DNA of 64,000 nucleotides from Flavobacteriales bacterium. Its GTDB lineage: Bacteria > Bacteroidota > Bacteroidia > Flavobacteriales > Flavobacteriaceae. How positions within the stretch are numbered: the first letter of the stretch is position 1; the number at the start of each line of letters is the position of its first letter. The DNA is taken from NCBI GenBank assembly GCA_017303755.1, contig JAFLBS010000005.1:186001-250000 (forward strand). Reading direction: 5' to 3'. Positions 42,615 through 53,421 of the stretch are shown here, piece after piece. The notes beneath the pieces are model-generated. The model was not told the DNA's origin, did not search any database, and saw nothing but the letters and a program-made list of their open reading frames with translations. Position numbers and translations under genes: made by a program.

Positions 42615-44513
42615 TTACTTTTTCTTTTGTTGTGCTTTTTGTGCTTCAGCTTGTTCCATCATTTCTCTCATTTTCTTTTGGAACTTGCTTTCTGTTTTTG
42701 GCTTGGCTTTGTTCTCTTGAATTTGAGCATGGATTTTATCACTGTCTATGAAGTACTTCTTAATTACAATCATGATTCCAATAGTGATTAAGTTGGAAAT
42801 TAAGTTGTATAAACTCAATCCTGAACCGTAATTATTGAAGAAGATTAACATCATGATTGGCGATAAATAAATCATAATTTTCATGATTTTAGCCATATCG
42901 GGCATACCTTCTTGTGGTGGTTGTGCCATAGCTTGATCGCCAGAAGTCATTTTCATGTAGAAGAAAATGGCAATAGATGCTAACAAAGCAAATAAACTGA
43001 TGTGGTCACCATAAAGCGGAATGTTAAATGGTAATTTCAACACCGAATCAAACGATGATAAATCGTCTGCCCAAAGAAACCCTTTTTGTCTTAAATCAAC
43101 TGATGTTGGGAAGAATAAGAACGAGGCATACATGAACGGAATTTGAATCAACGCTGGTATACAACCTGCCATTGGATTTACTCCTGCTTTGCTGTACAAC
43201 TTCATTGTTTCTTGTTGTTTCTTCATTGGGTCTTTAGCGAATTTCTCTCCTAATTCAGCGATTTCTGGTCGCAATACTTTCATTTTCGCTTGAGACAAGA
43301 ACGATTTAAATGTGATAGGCGACATTGCTAATTTGATCAAAATGGTAAAGATGATGATCGCAATTCCTAATCCCATGAACGAACTCAAGAATCCGAATAA
43401 GGGAACGAAAATCAATTTATTAATCCAACCAAAGATTCCCCAACCTAACGAAACGATTTCGTCAAGATTGCGATCGTATTTGCTTAATAATTTATAATCG
43501 GCTGGTCCAAAATACCAATTCATTTGGTAATTTAATTCTCCATTAGTAAACGCTAAAGGCGCAACCGTTTTAAATTGTTTGGTATAAATAGTGTCTTTTT
43601 TATCGTCTTTTACTAAGTCAAATGATTTAATGGACGCTTTTTCCAAAGGAGTTTTGGTCAATAAAACCGTAGTAAACAAGTGTTGTTTGTAGGCTACATA
43701 AGTTACTTTTTCAGGATTTTCCTCTTTTTGAGTTCCTTGACCTGTGTAATCGTCTTTACCATCTTCGTATTCAAAAACCGATTCGGTATAACGATTTTCA
43801 TAGGAAATACTTTTTTCGTTTCGGTAGGTTTTTAAATCCCAGTTCAAATTAGCTGGTTTTGAAGTATTCACAGCTTTACTTAAACCTTGTGAACGCACAT
43901 CAAAATCGAGCATGTAATTATCGGGTTTTAGAACGTATTTGTATTCTAGAAACTCGTTGGCACCCGATTTTAATTTCATTGAAAGAATTTGATCTTCGCC
44001 TACTTTGGTTAAAGTGGGTTCAAAAAACAGGTCTTTAGTATTTAAAACTCTATTGTCAGACGTTTGCAATTCGAGATTGAAATTGGCGTTGTTGTTTTTG
44101 ATTAACGAAACCAATTCGCCCGAATTCTTTTTGAATTTATCGTATTTTTTAAGTGTAACTTCTGAAATAGCTCCACCTTTATTAGAAACCGAAATTTTTA
44201 CTAAATCATTTTCAAGTACGGTTACGCCTTCTTTTGCTGATGGTAAAGTCGCTGAGTAAGCAAAGGTTCCTAAAGTAGCTTGTAGCTTTTGGATTTTTGC
44301 TGTATCAGATACCGAAGTGTCAGTAGCAATAGCTGTGATTTCTTTGGTAGCAACTGTTTTAGCTTTTTGTTGCTTTTGAAGTTTTTCTTGTTTTGCTTTT
44401 TCGAGTTGCTCTTTTTCGGCTGTTTTTTGGTTGCTGTACATCATCCACATTACAATACCAAAAATTAAGGCAAACCCGATGATTGAATTTAGGTCAAATT
44501 TTTTTTGTTCCAT
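42615..44513 (-). CDS. yidC: Membrane protein insertase YidC
   Basis: The product has 632 residues. N-terminal membrane helix (SIIGFALIFGIVMWMMY), a coiled/Lys-rich linker, a large periplasmic beta-domain (about 90-360) and the conserved five-helix 60KD_IMP core from about 370 (GLGIAIIIFTILIKLAM, MGGCIPALIQIPF-like MAGCIPALIQIPFMYASF, SLYNLISNLITIGIMIV). The C-terminal tail is Lys-rich and could contact ribosomes. It inserts proteins into the inner membrane with or without Sec. pyrG lies directly upstream in the same direction. Confidence 0.97.
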   Translation of the reverse strand: MEQKKFDLNSIIGFALIFGIVMWMMYSNQKTAEKEQLEKAKQEKLQKQQKAKTVATKEITAIATDTSVSDTAKIQKLQATLGTFAYSATLPSAKEGVTVLENDLVKISVSNKGGAISEVTLKKYDKFKKNSGELVSLIKNNNANFNLELQTSDNRVLNTKDLFFEPTLTKVGEDQILSMKLKSGANEFLEYKYVLKPDNYMLDFDVRSQGLSKAVNTSKPANLNWDLKTYRNEKSISYENRYTESVFEYEDGKDDYTGQGTQKEENPEKVTYVAYKQHLFTTVLLTKTPLEKASIKSFDLVKDDKKDTIYTKQFKTVAPLAFTNGELNYQMNWYFGPADYKLLSKYDRNLDEIVSLGWGIFGWINKLIFVPLFGFLSSFMGLGIAIIIFTILIKLAMSPITFKSFLSQAKMKVLRPEIAELGEKFAKDPMKKQQETMKLYSKAGVNPMAGCIPALIQIPFMYASFLFFPTSVDLRQKGFLWADDLSSFDSVLKLPFNIPLYGDHISLFALLASIAIFFYMKMTSGDQAMAQPPQEGMPDMAKIMKIMIYLSPIMMLIFFNNYGSGLSLYNLISNLITIGIMIVIKKYFIDSDKIHAQIQENKAKPKTESKFQKKMREMMEQAEAQKAQQKKK

Positions 44514-44636
44514 AGTATACTTCCCGAAAAAGGGATTTTATCAATTTGTATGTATGTCGCTGTTGCGACGGTTTTGTTTCAATTTCAGAAATAGTTGGTT
44601 AGAACTATTATTTTAAAAGCCCAAAAGCTGGCCGTC

Positions 44637-46377
<1,741 letters not shown>

Positions 46378-46385
46378 TTATTTTT

Positions 46386-46405
46386 GGACAACTCACGAGT
46401 TGTCC
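46386..46405 (-). repeat. Palindrome in the pyrG leader
   Basis: Two 9-base arms with a two-base centre, 15 bases upstream of the pyrG ATG and downstream of a TACTTTTG -7 box (46446-46453, minus strand). In the transcript it forms a hairpin close to the start codon. It matches the palindrome at 44748-44767 except in the centre. Confidence 0.75.
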
Positions 46406-46460
46406 GTACTTGTTGTTGTGTTGTTGTTGTTTGTAAAAAACGATGCAAAAGTACAATTTA

Positions 46461-46565
46461 ATTTGAAGATTTGAAGATTTGAAGATTTGAAAATTATTAT
46501 TTTTTACGATTAAGAAAATACCGTTATAGCATCTTCAAATTTTCAAATTATTACATCTTCAAATC
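46461..46565. repeat. ATTTGAAG simple repeats with inverted CTTCAAAT blocks
   Basis: About four tandem ATTTGAAG words at 46461-46491 are followed by TCTTCAAAT and TTTCAAATT words to 46565, so the two halves can pair imperfectly. It fills the space between pyrG and the DUF3820 gene. Confidence 0.6.
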
Positions 46566-46792
46566 GGTTTCGGATATTGCTTTTTAATATTCCGAACCAA
46601 TTCTTCCAAACCGTTTAGTTTGAGTTCGTACACCAATTGAAGTTGTTCGCCTAATTGACCTTTAGGAAGGTGGTTGTTTTTGAGCCACACCAAATAATAT
46701 TCGGGTAAATCAATAAGAAAACGCCCTTCGTATTTTCCGAAAGGCATTTTGGTATGAGCTAATTTGATGAGGAGTTGTTGTTGGTCGTTCAT
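46559..46792 (-). CDS. DUF3820 small protein
   Basis: The product has 77 residues. MPFGKYEGRFLIDLPEYYLVWLKNNHLPKGQLGE is the DUF3820 core (a conserved G-K-Y-x-G...L-P...Y-L-x-W-x pattern), a small stand-alone domain of unknown function, sometimes labelled a virulence factor by similarity. It lies downstream of the OsmC gene on the same strand. Confidence 0.8.
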   Translation of the reverse strand: MNDQQQLLIKLAHTKMPFGKYEGRFLIDLPEYYLVWLKNNHLPKGQLGEQLQLVYELKLNGLEELVRNIKKQYPKPI

Positions 46793-46803
46793 TTTTTATT
46801 TAA

Positions 46804-46839
46804 ACGCAAAGACGCAAAGTATTCGCAAGGCTCGCAAAG
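46804..46839. repeat. CGCAAAG microrepeat
   Basis: Four CGCAA-type words (CGCAAAGACGCAAAG, then CGCAAGGCTCGCAAAG) fill the gap between OsmC and DUF3820 genes, a stretch type common between Bacteroidota genes. Confidence 0.55.
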
Positions 46840-46840
46840 A

Positions 46841-47245
46841 TTATTTCCAATTGAAAGTCACTTCTTTTTCAATATCGGGATGCAAACTCAGCAACACCGG
46901 ACACGTCATCGCGCTTCGTTCTAAAATGGTTTTATTTTTATCTGAAGTTTCAATTGACATATTCAATTCGACTATAATTTTGGCAATTTTACGTGGTTCA
47001 GCCTGCATGATTTTGGTAATTGAAACGGTAGAGTCTTTCAAATCAACTTCTAAATCTTTTGACTTAATTGCCATGATTGAAACCATACAACTTCCCAATG
47101 CGGTTGCCACTAAATCGGTTGGAGAAAACGCCTCTCCTTTGCCGTGATTATCGGTTGGTGCGTCGGTTAGAATTTGGGTTCCGGATTGTAAGTGAATGCA
47201 AATCGTGCGTAAATCACCTACATATTCTATACTTGCTGTAGCCAT
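46841..47245 (-). CDS. OsmC-family protein
   Basis: The product has 134 residues. OsmC/Ohr-type fold with FSPTDLVATALGSCMVSIM carrying the first redox Cys and ERSAMTCPVLLSLHPDIE carrying the second. Such proteins are Cys-dependent peroxidases for organic hydroperoxides, though this YhfA-like subgroup is not well characterised. The ATG overlaps the LysM-protein stop by one base (TAATG), so the two are coupled. Confidence 0.9.
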   Translation of the reverse strand: MATASIEYVGDLRTICIHLQSGTQILTDAPTDNHGKGEAFSPTDLVATALGSCMVSIMAIKSKDLEVDLKDSTVSITKIMQAEPRKIAKIIVELNMSIETSDKNKTILERSAMTCPVLLSLHPDIEKEVTFNWK

Positions 47246-49257
47246 TATTGAGCTTCTTTAATTGTTAAATCGGGTTGATAGGTTAAGATGTAAACGCCTT
47301 TATTTAGGTAACCGCCGTTTGAATTTTTAGCGTAATCAAATTTACTTTCCACTTGTTCGGAAGCTGCATCTTGAATGGTTTCTTCGAATGGTTTTCCTTG
47401 GGAAAGTCGTAGCATCGTATCAAACGTTAAATCAAATCCGCGAGTGGCGAATTGATTCGGAAGTACTTTATTTTTCTTACGGAATGATTTTTCAAACTGA
47501 ATGGCTTCTGCCGATTCATTTTCTCGGTACAACGATGGATAAGTTAATTTTGATTTTACTAAACTATTCAATGAAATTTCTTCAAAATCGAGCATTTCAT
47601 TGGCTTCCAAAACTACTATTTGAACCGAATAATCTTTGAGAGATGAATTAACAGCGGTTAATGTAGTTTGAATGGTTTCATATTTTTCAGATTCCATTAC
47701 CACAAAATTCATTCTGTCTTTTACAAAATGTTTTTTGATACTATCACTAACAAAAGTTCCTTTACTTGATAGTCCGACCCATTTTACATTTTTACCGTAT
47801 TCAGAGATAAAGGTTTTACTATTGGTTTTATCGGCATCAACTAAAGCAATTACATTTCCGTTTTTGCCATTCATATAATCAAAAATCGCTTTTTTCTGAG
47901 CGTATTCTGATGGCATTGAATTGTATAAATTAGCGTATGAAGTGGAAACTTCTTTAGACAATGGCGAAATTACAGGCACTTTTTTACTTTCGAGTGATTG
48001 GGCTACTTTTTCGACATTGGCTTGAAAAAACGGACCAATTACGGCATCGGCATTCGACGCTTTATTTTGCAATGTTGACACAGCAGAAGTCGTTGTTTTA
48101 GTTTCTTCCGAATCAAAAATACTCACATCAACGTTCAATCCTAACACTTTTGCCGAATCGATTGCCATCATTACTCCCGAATAAAAATCGAGTGTCATGT
48201 TAAGAAATTTATCGTCTTTAAATTTTGAATTTAAGGTTTTTACGGTATCCATTTCAATTTTGGAAACATTGAATGGAATTAACAAAACCAAATGTTTTTT
48301 ATCACTTTTAGAAATCGAATTCACCAAATTAGTCGAAGCTTTTGAAGGCGAACTTACTGCTGATAAATCAACTGGAATTTTTAACGTCATTCCTTCTTTC
48401 AAACCATCCGACAATTCTGGATTGAGCTTAGTCAGTTCTTCTTGAGTCAATCCGAGTGATTTGGTTAAACTATAAAAAGTATCGCCTTCTTTAACCGTAT
48501 AATTAAAAAGTGGTTTAGCGGCAACTTGTTTGATTTCTTTTGGCTTTTCAGGTTCAGAAGTCGTAGTAATTGTTTTTCCGTTTTTATTGATTTTTAATAC
48601 AAATCCAATAGGCAAATTGTCAACTACATCAGGATTTTGACGCTCTAATTCTTCAACTGTAATTCCGTATTTCGTAGCAATTCCGTATTTGGTTTCTTTG
48701 GGTTGTACTTGGTGTGTAATAATTCCAGATGAATTTGAAGCTACAGGTTTTACAGCAGAAGTTGGTTTTACAACTGGAGTCGATTTTACAGAATTAGCAC
48801 CTTTTTTAATCACCAAAACTTGTCCGGGTTGCAACCCAGTTTCTTTTAAAATAGGATTGTTTTTCTCTAATTCGTCAATGGTGATTCCGTATTGCTTTGA
48901 AATTCCGTACAGACTTTCTTTTGCTTTTACTGTATGTGTTTTTTGCGAAGATGTTGTTACTACAGGTTTAGTTTCAGTTGGTTTGGTTACAACTGGCTTA
49001 GTTACAACTGGTTTTACTTCTACGGGTTTGGTTTCTATTGTTCCATCTTGTGCCACTGATTTTGGAATTGCCAAGACCATTCCGGGTTTCACGCCCGTTT
49101 GTGCATCCGGATTCAACTTATAAATATCAAATGGAGTTACCTTGTATTTTTGGGCAATTTTAGAAATGGTTTCGCCTTCTTGCACCGTGTGATTGGTTTG
49201 TTGTGCCAGAACACTTTGCAGAAAAACAAACAAGAAAATACTAAAAAAACGTTTCAT
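47245..49257 (-). CDS. Secreted receptor-like protein: four LysM domains plus periplasmic-binding-like domain
   Basis: The product has 670 residues. Signal peptide MKRFFSIFLFVFLQSVLAQ; four LysM domains at about 22-70, 108-155, 180-228 and 250-297 (each HTV/YTV...E-x-x-x-x-I/L...LNP/NNP...G-x-x-L-x-I). A Lys-Pro-Val/Thr repeat linker follows LysM 1. From about 325 there is a type-1 periplasmic-binding-fold domain as in amino-acid ABC receptors (HLVLLIPFNVS, VDVSIFDSEE, VIGPFFQANVEKVA, FATRGFDLTFD). LysM binds peptidoglycan, so it probably holds a ligand-binding domain at the cell wall. Start at 49257 chosen for the signal peptide. Confidence 0.9.
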   Translation of the reverse strand: MKRFFSIFLFVFLQSVLAQQTNHTVQEGETISKIAQKYKVTPFDIYKLNPDAQTGVKPGMVLAIPKSVAQDGTIETKPVEVKPVVTKPVVTKPTETKPVVTTSSQKTHTVKAKESLYGISKQYGITIDELEKNNPILKETGLQPGQVLVIKKGANSVKSTPVVKPTSAVKPVASNSSGIITHQVQPKETKYGIATKYGITVEELERQNPDVVDNLPIGFVLKINKNGKTITTTSEPEKPKEIKQVAAKPLFNYTVKEGDTFYSLTKSLGLTQEELTKLNPELSDGLKEGMTLKIPVDLSAVSSPSKASTNLVNSISKSDKKHLVLLIPFNVSKIEMDTVKTLNSKFKDDKFLNMTLDFYSGVMMAIDSAKVLGLNVDVSIFDSEETKTTTSAVSTLQNKASNADAVIGPFFQANVEKVAQSLESKKVPVISPLSKEVSTSYANLYNSMPSEYAQKKAIFDYMNGKNGNVIALVDADKTNSKTFISEYGKNVKWVGLSSKGTFVSDSIKKHFVKDRMNFVVMESEKYETIQTTLTAVNSSLKDYSVQIVVLEANEMLDFEEISLNSLVKSKLTYPSLYRENESAEAIQFEKSFRKKNKVLPNQFATRGFDLTFDTMLRLSQGKPFEETIQDAASEQVESKFDYAKNSNGGYLNKGVYILTYQPDLTIKEAQ

Positions 49258-49368
49258 AATTACCATTTATTACATTAAAACACTGCATCTGCTCGAATCG
49301 AAAAGAGAATTAAAAGTATAAAATTAGTAATTAAAAAACGTTCTTTTACGTAGATTTATTATTACAAT

Positions 49369-50898
49369 TTATTCCCACTCAATCGTTGCAGGTGGTTTTG
49401 AGCTGATATCGTACACTACTCTATTGACACCTTTTACTTTATTGATAATTTCGTTCGAGATTTTCATTAAAAATTCATACGGTAAATGCACCCAATCAGC
49501 GGTCATTCCATCGGTAGATTCAACAGCTCTCAAAGCGACTACTTTTTCGTACGTACGCTCATCACCCATTACTCCTACACTATTCACAGGAAGTAAAATC
49601 GCTCCTGCTTGCCATACTTTATCGTACAAACCATGTGTTTTTAATCCGTTGATAAAAATTGCATCTACTTCTTGTAAAATACGCACTTTTTCTGGAGTAA
49701 TATCACCCAAAATACGAATCGATAAACCTGGTCCAGGAAACGGATGACGACCTAATAATTCCGCATCAATTCCTAAAGTTGCTCCTACTCTTCGCACCTC
49801 ATCTTTAAACAACATTCGAAGCGGTTCTACAATTTGCAATTTCATAAAATCGGGCAAACCACCAACATTGTGATGTGATTTGATGGTAGCACTCGGACCT
49901 TTCACCGAAATTGATTCAATTACATCAGGATAAATCGTTCCTTGAGCCAACCATTTCACATCGGTAAGCTGATGTGCTTCGTCGTCAAAAACTTCAATGA
50001 ACACGCGACCGATGATTTTTCGTTTCGTTTCCGGATCATCAACTCCAGCCAATTCACTCAAAAACCGTTCCGAAGCATCCACACCTTTCACATTCAATCC
50101 CATGTCTTTGTATTGATGTAGCACGTTTTCAAACTCGTTTTTACGTAATAATCCGTTGTTGACAAAAATACAGTATAAGTTCTTACCAATCGCTTTGTGT
50201 AATAAAACGGCAGCAACGGTCGAATCTACACCGCCCGAAAGTCCTAAAACTACTTTATCGTCTTTTACTTTTTCTTTTAATTCTTTCACGCAATCTTCCA
50301 CAAAAGCATTGGGAGTAAAATTTTGTGGAACTTCAGCAATTTTGACTAAGAAATTTTCTAGCATTTGTTTTCCATCAGTCGAATGATATACTTCGGGATG
50401 AAACTGAATCGCATAGGTAGTTTCGCCTTCAATTTTGTAAGCTGCATTTTCAACATCGTGAGTGGAAGCCAATTTCACACCATTCGTAGGAAGATGTTTA
50501 ATCGTGTCGCTGTGGCTCATCCACACTTGCGAATTGACGTTGACATTCTCAAAAAACACTTCATTTTCTTTGATGTACGACAAGTTGGCTCTTCCGTATT
50601 CTCTGATGTTGGAAGCAGCGACTTCACCACCCGAAAAATGCGCTAAATATTGCGCACCGTAACACACAGCAAGCAAAGGCAATTTACCTCTGATGGCCGA
50701 TAAGTCAATTTGCAAAGCATCTTCAGAGCGAACCGAATACGGACTTCCGCCTAAAATAACTGCTTTGTACGAGGATAAATCTTCGGGAACATGGTTGTAA
50801 GGAAAAATTTCGCAGAATATATTCAATTCGCGAACGCGGCGAGCAATTAGTTGTGTGTATTGCGAGCCGAAATCTAAAATAAGTACGTTGTGTTGCAT
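49369..50898 (-). CDS. guaA: GMP synthase (glutamine-hydrolysing)
   Basis: The product has 509 residues. Class I GATase domain ([21 protein letters not shown], nucleophile Cys in AVCYGAQ, FHPEV), PP-loop [12 protein letters not shown], and the dimerisation domain ([14 protein letters not shown], ending [13 protein letters not shown]). It converts XMP to GMP. The ATG at 50898 is chosen; an ATG two codons upstream falls inside the predicted -7 promoter box, implying a nearly leaderless message. Confidence 0.97.
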   Translation of the reverse strand: MQHNVLILDFGSQYTQLIARRVRELNIFCEIFPYNHVPEDLSSYKAVILGGSPYSVRSEDALQIDLSAIRGKLPLLAVCYGAQYLAHFSGGEVAASNIREYGRANLSYIKENEVFFENVNVNSQVWMSHSDTIKHLPTNGVKLASTHDVENAAYKIEGETTYAIQFHPEVYHSTDGKQMLENFLVKIAEVPQNFTPNAFVEDCVKELKEKVKDDKVVLGLSGGVDSTVAAVLLHKAIGKNLYCIFVNNGLLRKNEFENVLHQYKDMGLNVKGVDASERFLSELAGVDDPETKRKIIGRVFIEVFDDEAHQLTDVKWLAQGTIYPDVIESISVKGPSATIKSHHNVGGLPDFMKLQIVEPLRMLFKDEVRRVGATLGIDAELLGRHPFPGPGLSIRILGDITPEKVRILQEVDAIFINGLKTHGLYDKVWQAGAILLPVNSVGVMGDERTYEKVVALRAVESTDGMTADWVHLPYEFLMKISNEIINKVKGVNRVVYDISSKPPATIEWE

Positions 50899-50901
50899 GC
50901 G

Positions 50902-50909
50902 CAAAAGTA
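50902..50909 (-). promoter_or_regulatory. -7 box (TACTTTTG) immediately before guaA
   Basis: TACTTTTG lies only three bases before the guaA ATG. With the usual distance from this box to the transcription start, the message would begin at or next to the A of the ATG. No -33 TTG was seen, which lowers confidence. Confidence 0.45.
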
Positions 50910-50962
50910 CTATTCTCGATTGAAAATAAAAACTAGAATTTGGAAATTATTTTCTTTTTTAC

Positions 50963-51104
50963 AGCCAATCCAGCTATCCGTTTCAATCTTTTGCGCGTCA
51001 GTTCTTTTTTCTAAGTCATTGCAAGCGCTTCCGTTGGTCGCATTGCCATGCCAAGAAAAAAACGAACTTCCTTTACAAAAGGATTTCCACTATTATCTGG
51101 GCTA
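50963..51104 (-). repeat. Structured repeat, copy E (TAGCCCAGAT form with long inner region)
   Basis: Read on the minus strand: TAGCCCAGAT, a stretch with TCCTTTTG, the loop motif GCGACCAACGGAAGC (51027-51041), CAAAAGATT, and AGCTGGATTGGCT. AGCC pairs with GGCT and CAG with CTG; CTTTTG pairs with CAAAAG. The loop motif is identical to that in copy F although neighbouring bases differ. It fills the 344-base gap between guaA and DUF805. Confidence 0.75.
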
Positions 51105-51141
51105 AAAACGAGTAGTAGTTGTAAACGTAATTATCGTAGAG

Positions 51142-51157
51142 AAAGACTGCAGTCTTT
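51142..51157. promoter_or_regulatory. Perfect 16-bp palindrome upstream of DUF805
   Basis: AAAGACTGCAGTCTTT is a perfect palindrome about 85 bases before the DUF805 start and upstream of a TACATTTG -7 box at 51210-51217. It may be an operator; no regulator is adjacent. Confidence 0.45.
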
Positions 51158-51242
51158 ACTATATAAATAATAATATACCTTAAATAACTACCTACTATAA
51201 CTATTTTATTACATTTGAAATTCAAACACAAAATCAAAAGAA

Positions 51243-51923
51243 ATGAAATGGTATTTACACGCATTTAAAAAAATCTCTGATTTCTACGGGCGTTCTAGTC
51301 GAACCGAATATTGGATGTTCGTTATATTCAACACCACATTTGCAATAGCATCCTACATTTTAGATTTAATTTTCAATCTTACTATTGAGTCATTAGGTTT
51401 TGGTCCGTTTTACATTGTGTATTCGTTAGTTGCTTTAATTCCCGGTTTAGCTCTATCAGTACGTAGATTACATGATACAGGAAGAAAAGGATCTTTTATT
51501 TTTATTGCTTTACTTCCAATTCTTGGTGCAATTTGGTTGCTTGTTTTATTCTTAATGAAAGGAGACGATGAAGAAAATGATTATGGAGAAAAACCTGTAA
51601 ACAGTAACATAGCAGAGTTTATTACCGATGCCAAAACCAATACAATTATTTTGTGCATTAGTTTGCTTTGGCTATTTATGAATCGGATTTTTTGGGCAAT
51701 TATCACTAAATTTTGGGATGAATACTACAAAAGTCAAACTTTCACACTTCTAAACGAAATCATCAATTCATTGTGGATGTTTTTCCCTTTGTTTTTATCA
51801 TTAATGATTCCAAATCGTAAATTAAAAATCCTCTTTCTAATTGGATCTGTACTCTATATGATCTATAGTTTCTATGAATTAGTTGCTGCTCACCAAATGA
51901 ACGATATAAATTTTCAATTCTAA
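51243..51923 (+). CDS. DUF805 membrane protein
   Basis: The product has 226 residues. MKWYLHAFKKISDFYGRSSRTEYWMFV, then SVRRLHDTGRKGSF are the DUF805 signatures; there are three helices in that domain and a second half with about three more helices unlike the family core. Function is unknown. The stop overlaps the fluC start (TAATG), so the genes are translationally coupled. Confidence 0.87.
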   Translation: MKWYLHAFKKISDFYGRSSRTEYWMFVIFNTTFAIASYILDLIFNLTIESLGFGPFYIVYSLVALIPGLALSVRRLHDTGRKGSFIFIALLPILGAIWLLVLFLMKGDDEENDYGEKPVNSNIAEFITDAKTNTIILCISLLWLFMNRIFWAIITKFWDEYYKSQTFTLLNEIINSLWMFFPLFLSLMIPNRKLKILFLIGSVLYMIYSFYELVAAHQMNDINFQF

Positions 51924-52294
51924 TGCTCAAAACCATCATTTACATTGCCATCGGCGGCGCCATCGGAAGTGTTTTACGTTACCTTACTACGGTTTTGGTT
52001 TCAAAATACTGGTCGAGTCATTTTCCGTTAGCCACTTTTATTGCCAATGTTTTAGGTTGCTTTTTAATTGGTCTTTTCATCGGAATTTTAGAGAAAAACA
52101 ATTTGGCCAACTCCAATTTAAAATGGCTTTTGATTACCGGATTTTGTGGCGGTTACACTACGTTTTCTACTTTCGGACTTGAGAATTATTCGCTTTTTCA
52201 AAATCAAAACTCATTGTTGGCTTTTGCTTACATCGGATTGAGTGTTATCGTTGGACTTGCAGCTATTGGATTAGGAATGTTCCTTTCAAAATAG
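51923..52294 (+). CDS. crcB: Fluoride channel FluC (CrcB)
   Basis: The product has 123 residues with four membrane helices. GGAIGSVLRYL near the start and the Phe-box motif GFCGGYTTFSTFGLE are diagnostic; the dual-topology dimer exports fluoride. There is no fluoride riboswitch visible because its start lies inside DUF805. A dimer of one gene product is expected since no second crcB is adjacent. Confidence 0.94.
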   Translation: MLKTIIYIAIGGAIGSVLRYLTTVLVSKYWSSHFPLATFIANVLGCFLIGLFIGILEKNNLANSNLKWLLITGFCGGYTTFSTFGLENYSLFQNQNSLLAFAYIGLSVIVGLAAIGLGMFLSK

Positions 52295-52364
52295 TTTTTC
52301 AACTCAATTTCACCCATTTATCAAAGTCAATTTGTGGAAATCGTTTGAAATCGGAAACATAAAA

Positions 52365-52392
52365 ATCTGTGTTAATCTGTGTAATCTGTGTT
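52365..52392. repeat. ATCTGTGT microrepeat
   Basis: Three ATCTGTGT words with short spacers lie upstream of the DHH phosphoesterase gene, in the 122-base gap after crcB. Confidence 0.5.
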
Positions 52393-52416
52393 CGATTTTT
52401 AGTATTTTCGCACCCT

Positions 52417-53421
52417 ATGAATGAAAATGACATCCAAGCGATTCAAAAGCTATTAGCTTCGCCCAAAAAAATTGCTATTATTCCGCACCGAAGTCCCGAT
52501 GGAGATGCCATGGGTTCTACTTTGGGTTTGTATCATTTTTTGCTACAACTCAACCACCAACCTACGGTAATTGCGCCTAATGATTTTCCTGAATTTTTAG
52601 CTTGGCTTCCTGCTTCTGAAACCGTTTTGATTTATGAAAACGACCGCGAAAAAAGCACAGCAGTTCTTCAAGAAGCCGAATTGGTTTTTACCTTAGATTT
52701 TAATGCATTGCACCGAACAGGCGAAATGGAAAATGTGTTGAACAAACTCACCGTTCCGATGATTATGATTGACCATCACGAACTGCCTGGTAATTATGCA
52801 ACTTATACGTATTCTGACACTACTTTTGGTTCAACTTGCGAGATGATTTACAATTTCATTGATTTTTTAAATCAAAAAGAATTGATTGACAAAACCATAG
52901 CCACTTGTTTGTATACCGGAATCATGACCGACTCTGGGCAATTTCGTTATCCAAAAACAACTGGAACTACACATCGAATTGTAGCTGAATTCATCGATTT
53001 GGGAATAGAAAACACCGAAATACCCACTTTAATTTTCGACAATAATTCGTATGAACGTTTGCAATTATTAGGAAGAGCATTACAAAATATGGTTGTTTTT
53101 CCTGAGAAGAAAACCGCTTACACAGTATTGTCTCAAAAAGAATTGGACGAATTCAACTATGTAAAAGGCGACACTGAAGGCATTGTCAATTATGGTTTAA
53201 CCATAAAGGGCATTATTTTTGCCGCAATCTTCATTGAGCACAGAGACGAAAATATCATTAAAATTTCGTTCCGTTCACAAGGAGGTTTTGATGTAAATCA
53301 ATTTGCAAGAGAACATTTCAATGGTGGAGGACACATTAATGCTGCTGGAGGAAAATCGAATGACTCGTTGAAAAATACCATCAAAAAATTTGAACAAATT
53401 GTTAAAAATCTATCCCACTAA
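52417..53421 (+). CDS. DHH-family phosphoesterase, NrnA-like oligoribonuclease/pAp phosphatase
   Basis: The product has 334 residues. DHH domain motifs: IPHRSPDGDAMGS, LDFNALHR, MIDHHELPG (the DHH triad), TDSGQFRY; DHHA1 domain ending NGGGHINAAGGKS. NrnA-type enzymes degrade nanoRNAs and pAp. The ATG at 52417 fits the family N-terminus; upstream in-frame codons come from a simple repeat. The next gene, gldI, starts on the base after its stop. Confidence 0.9.
   Translation: MNENDIQAIQKLLASPKKIAIIPHRSPDGDAMGSTLGLYHFLLQLNHQPTVIAPNDFPEFLAWLPASETVLIYENDREKSTAVLQEAELVFTLDFNALHRTGEMENVLNKLTVPMIMIDHHELPGNYATYTYSDTTFGSTCEMIYNFIDFLNQKELIDKTIATCLYTGIMTDSGQFRYPKTTGTTHRIVAEFIDLGIENTEIPTLIFDNNSYERLQLLGRALQNMVVFPEKKTAYTVLSQKELDEFNYVKGDTEGIVNYGLTIKGIIFAAIFIEHRDENIIKISFRSQGGFDVNQFAREHFNGGGHINAAGGKSNDSLKNTIKKFEQIVKNLSH

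Noticed and set aside
51121-51922. Fluoride riboswitch for crcB
   Set aside because: crcB starts within the DUF805 stop and the DUF805 leader shows no crcB-motif pseudoknot that I could recognise.
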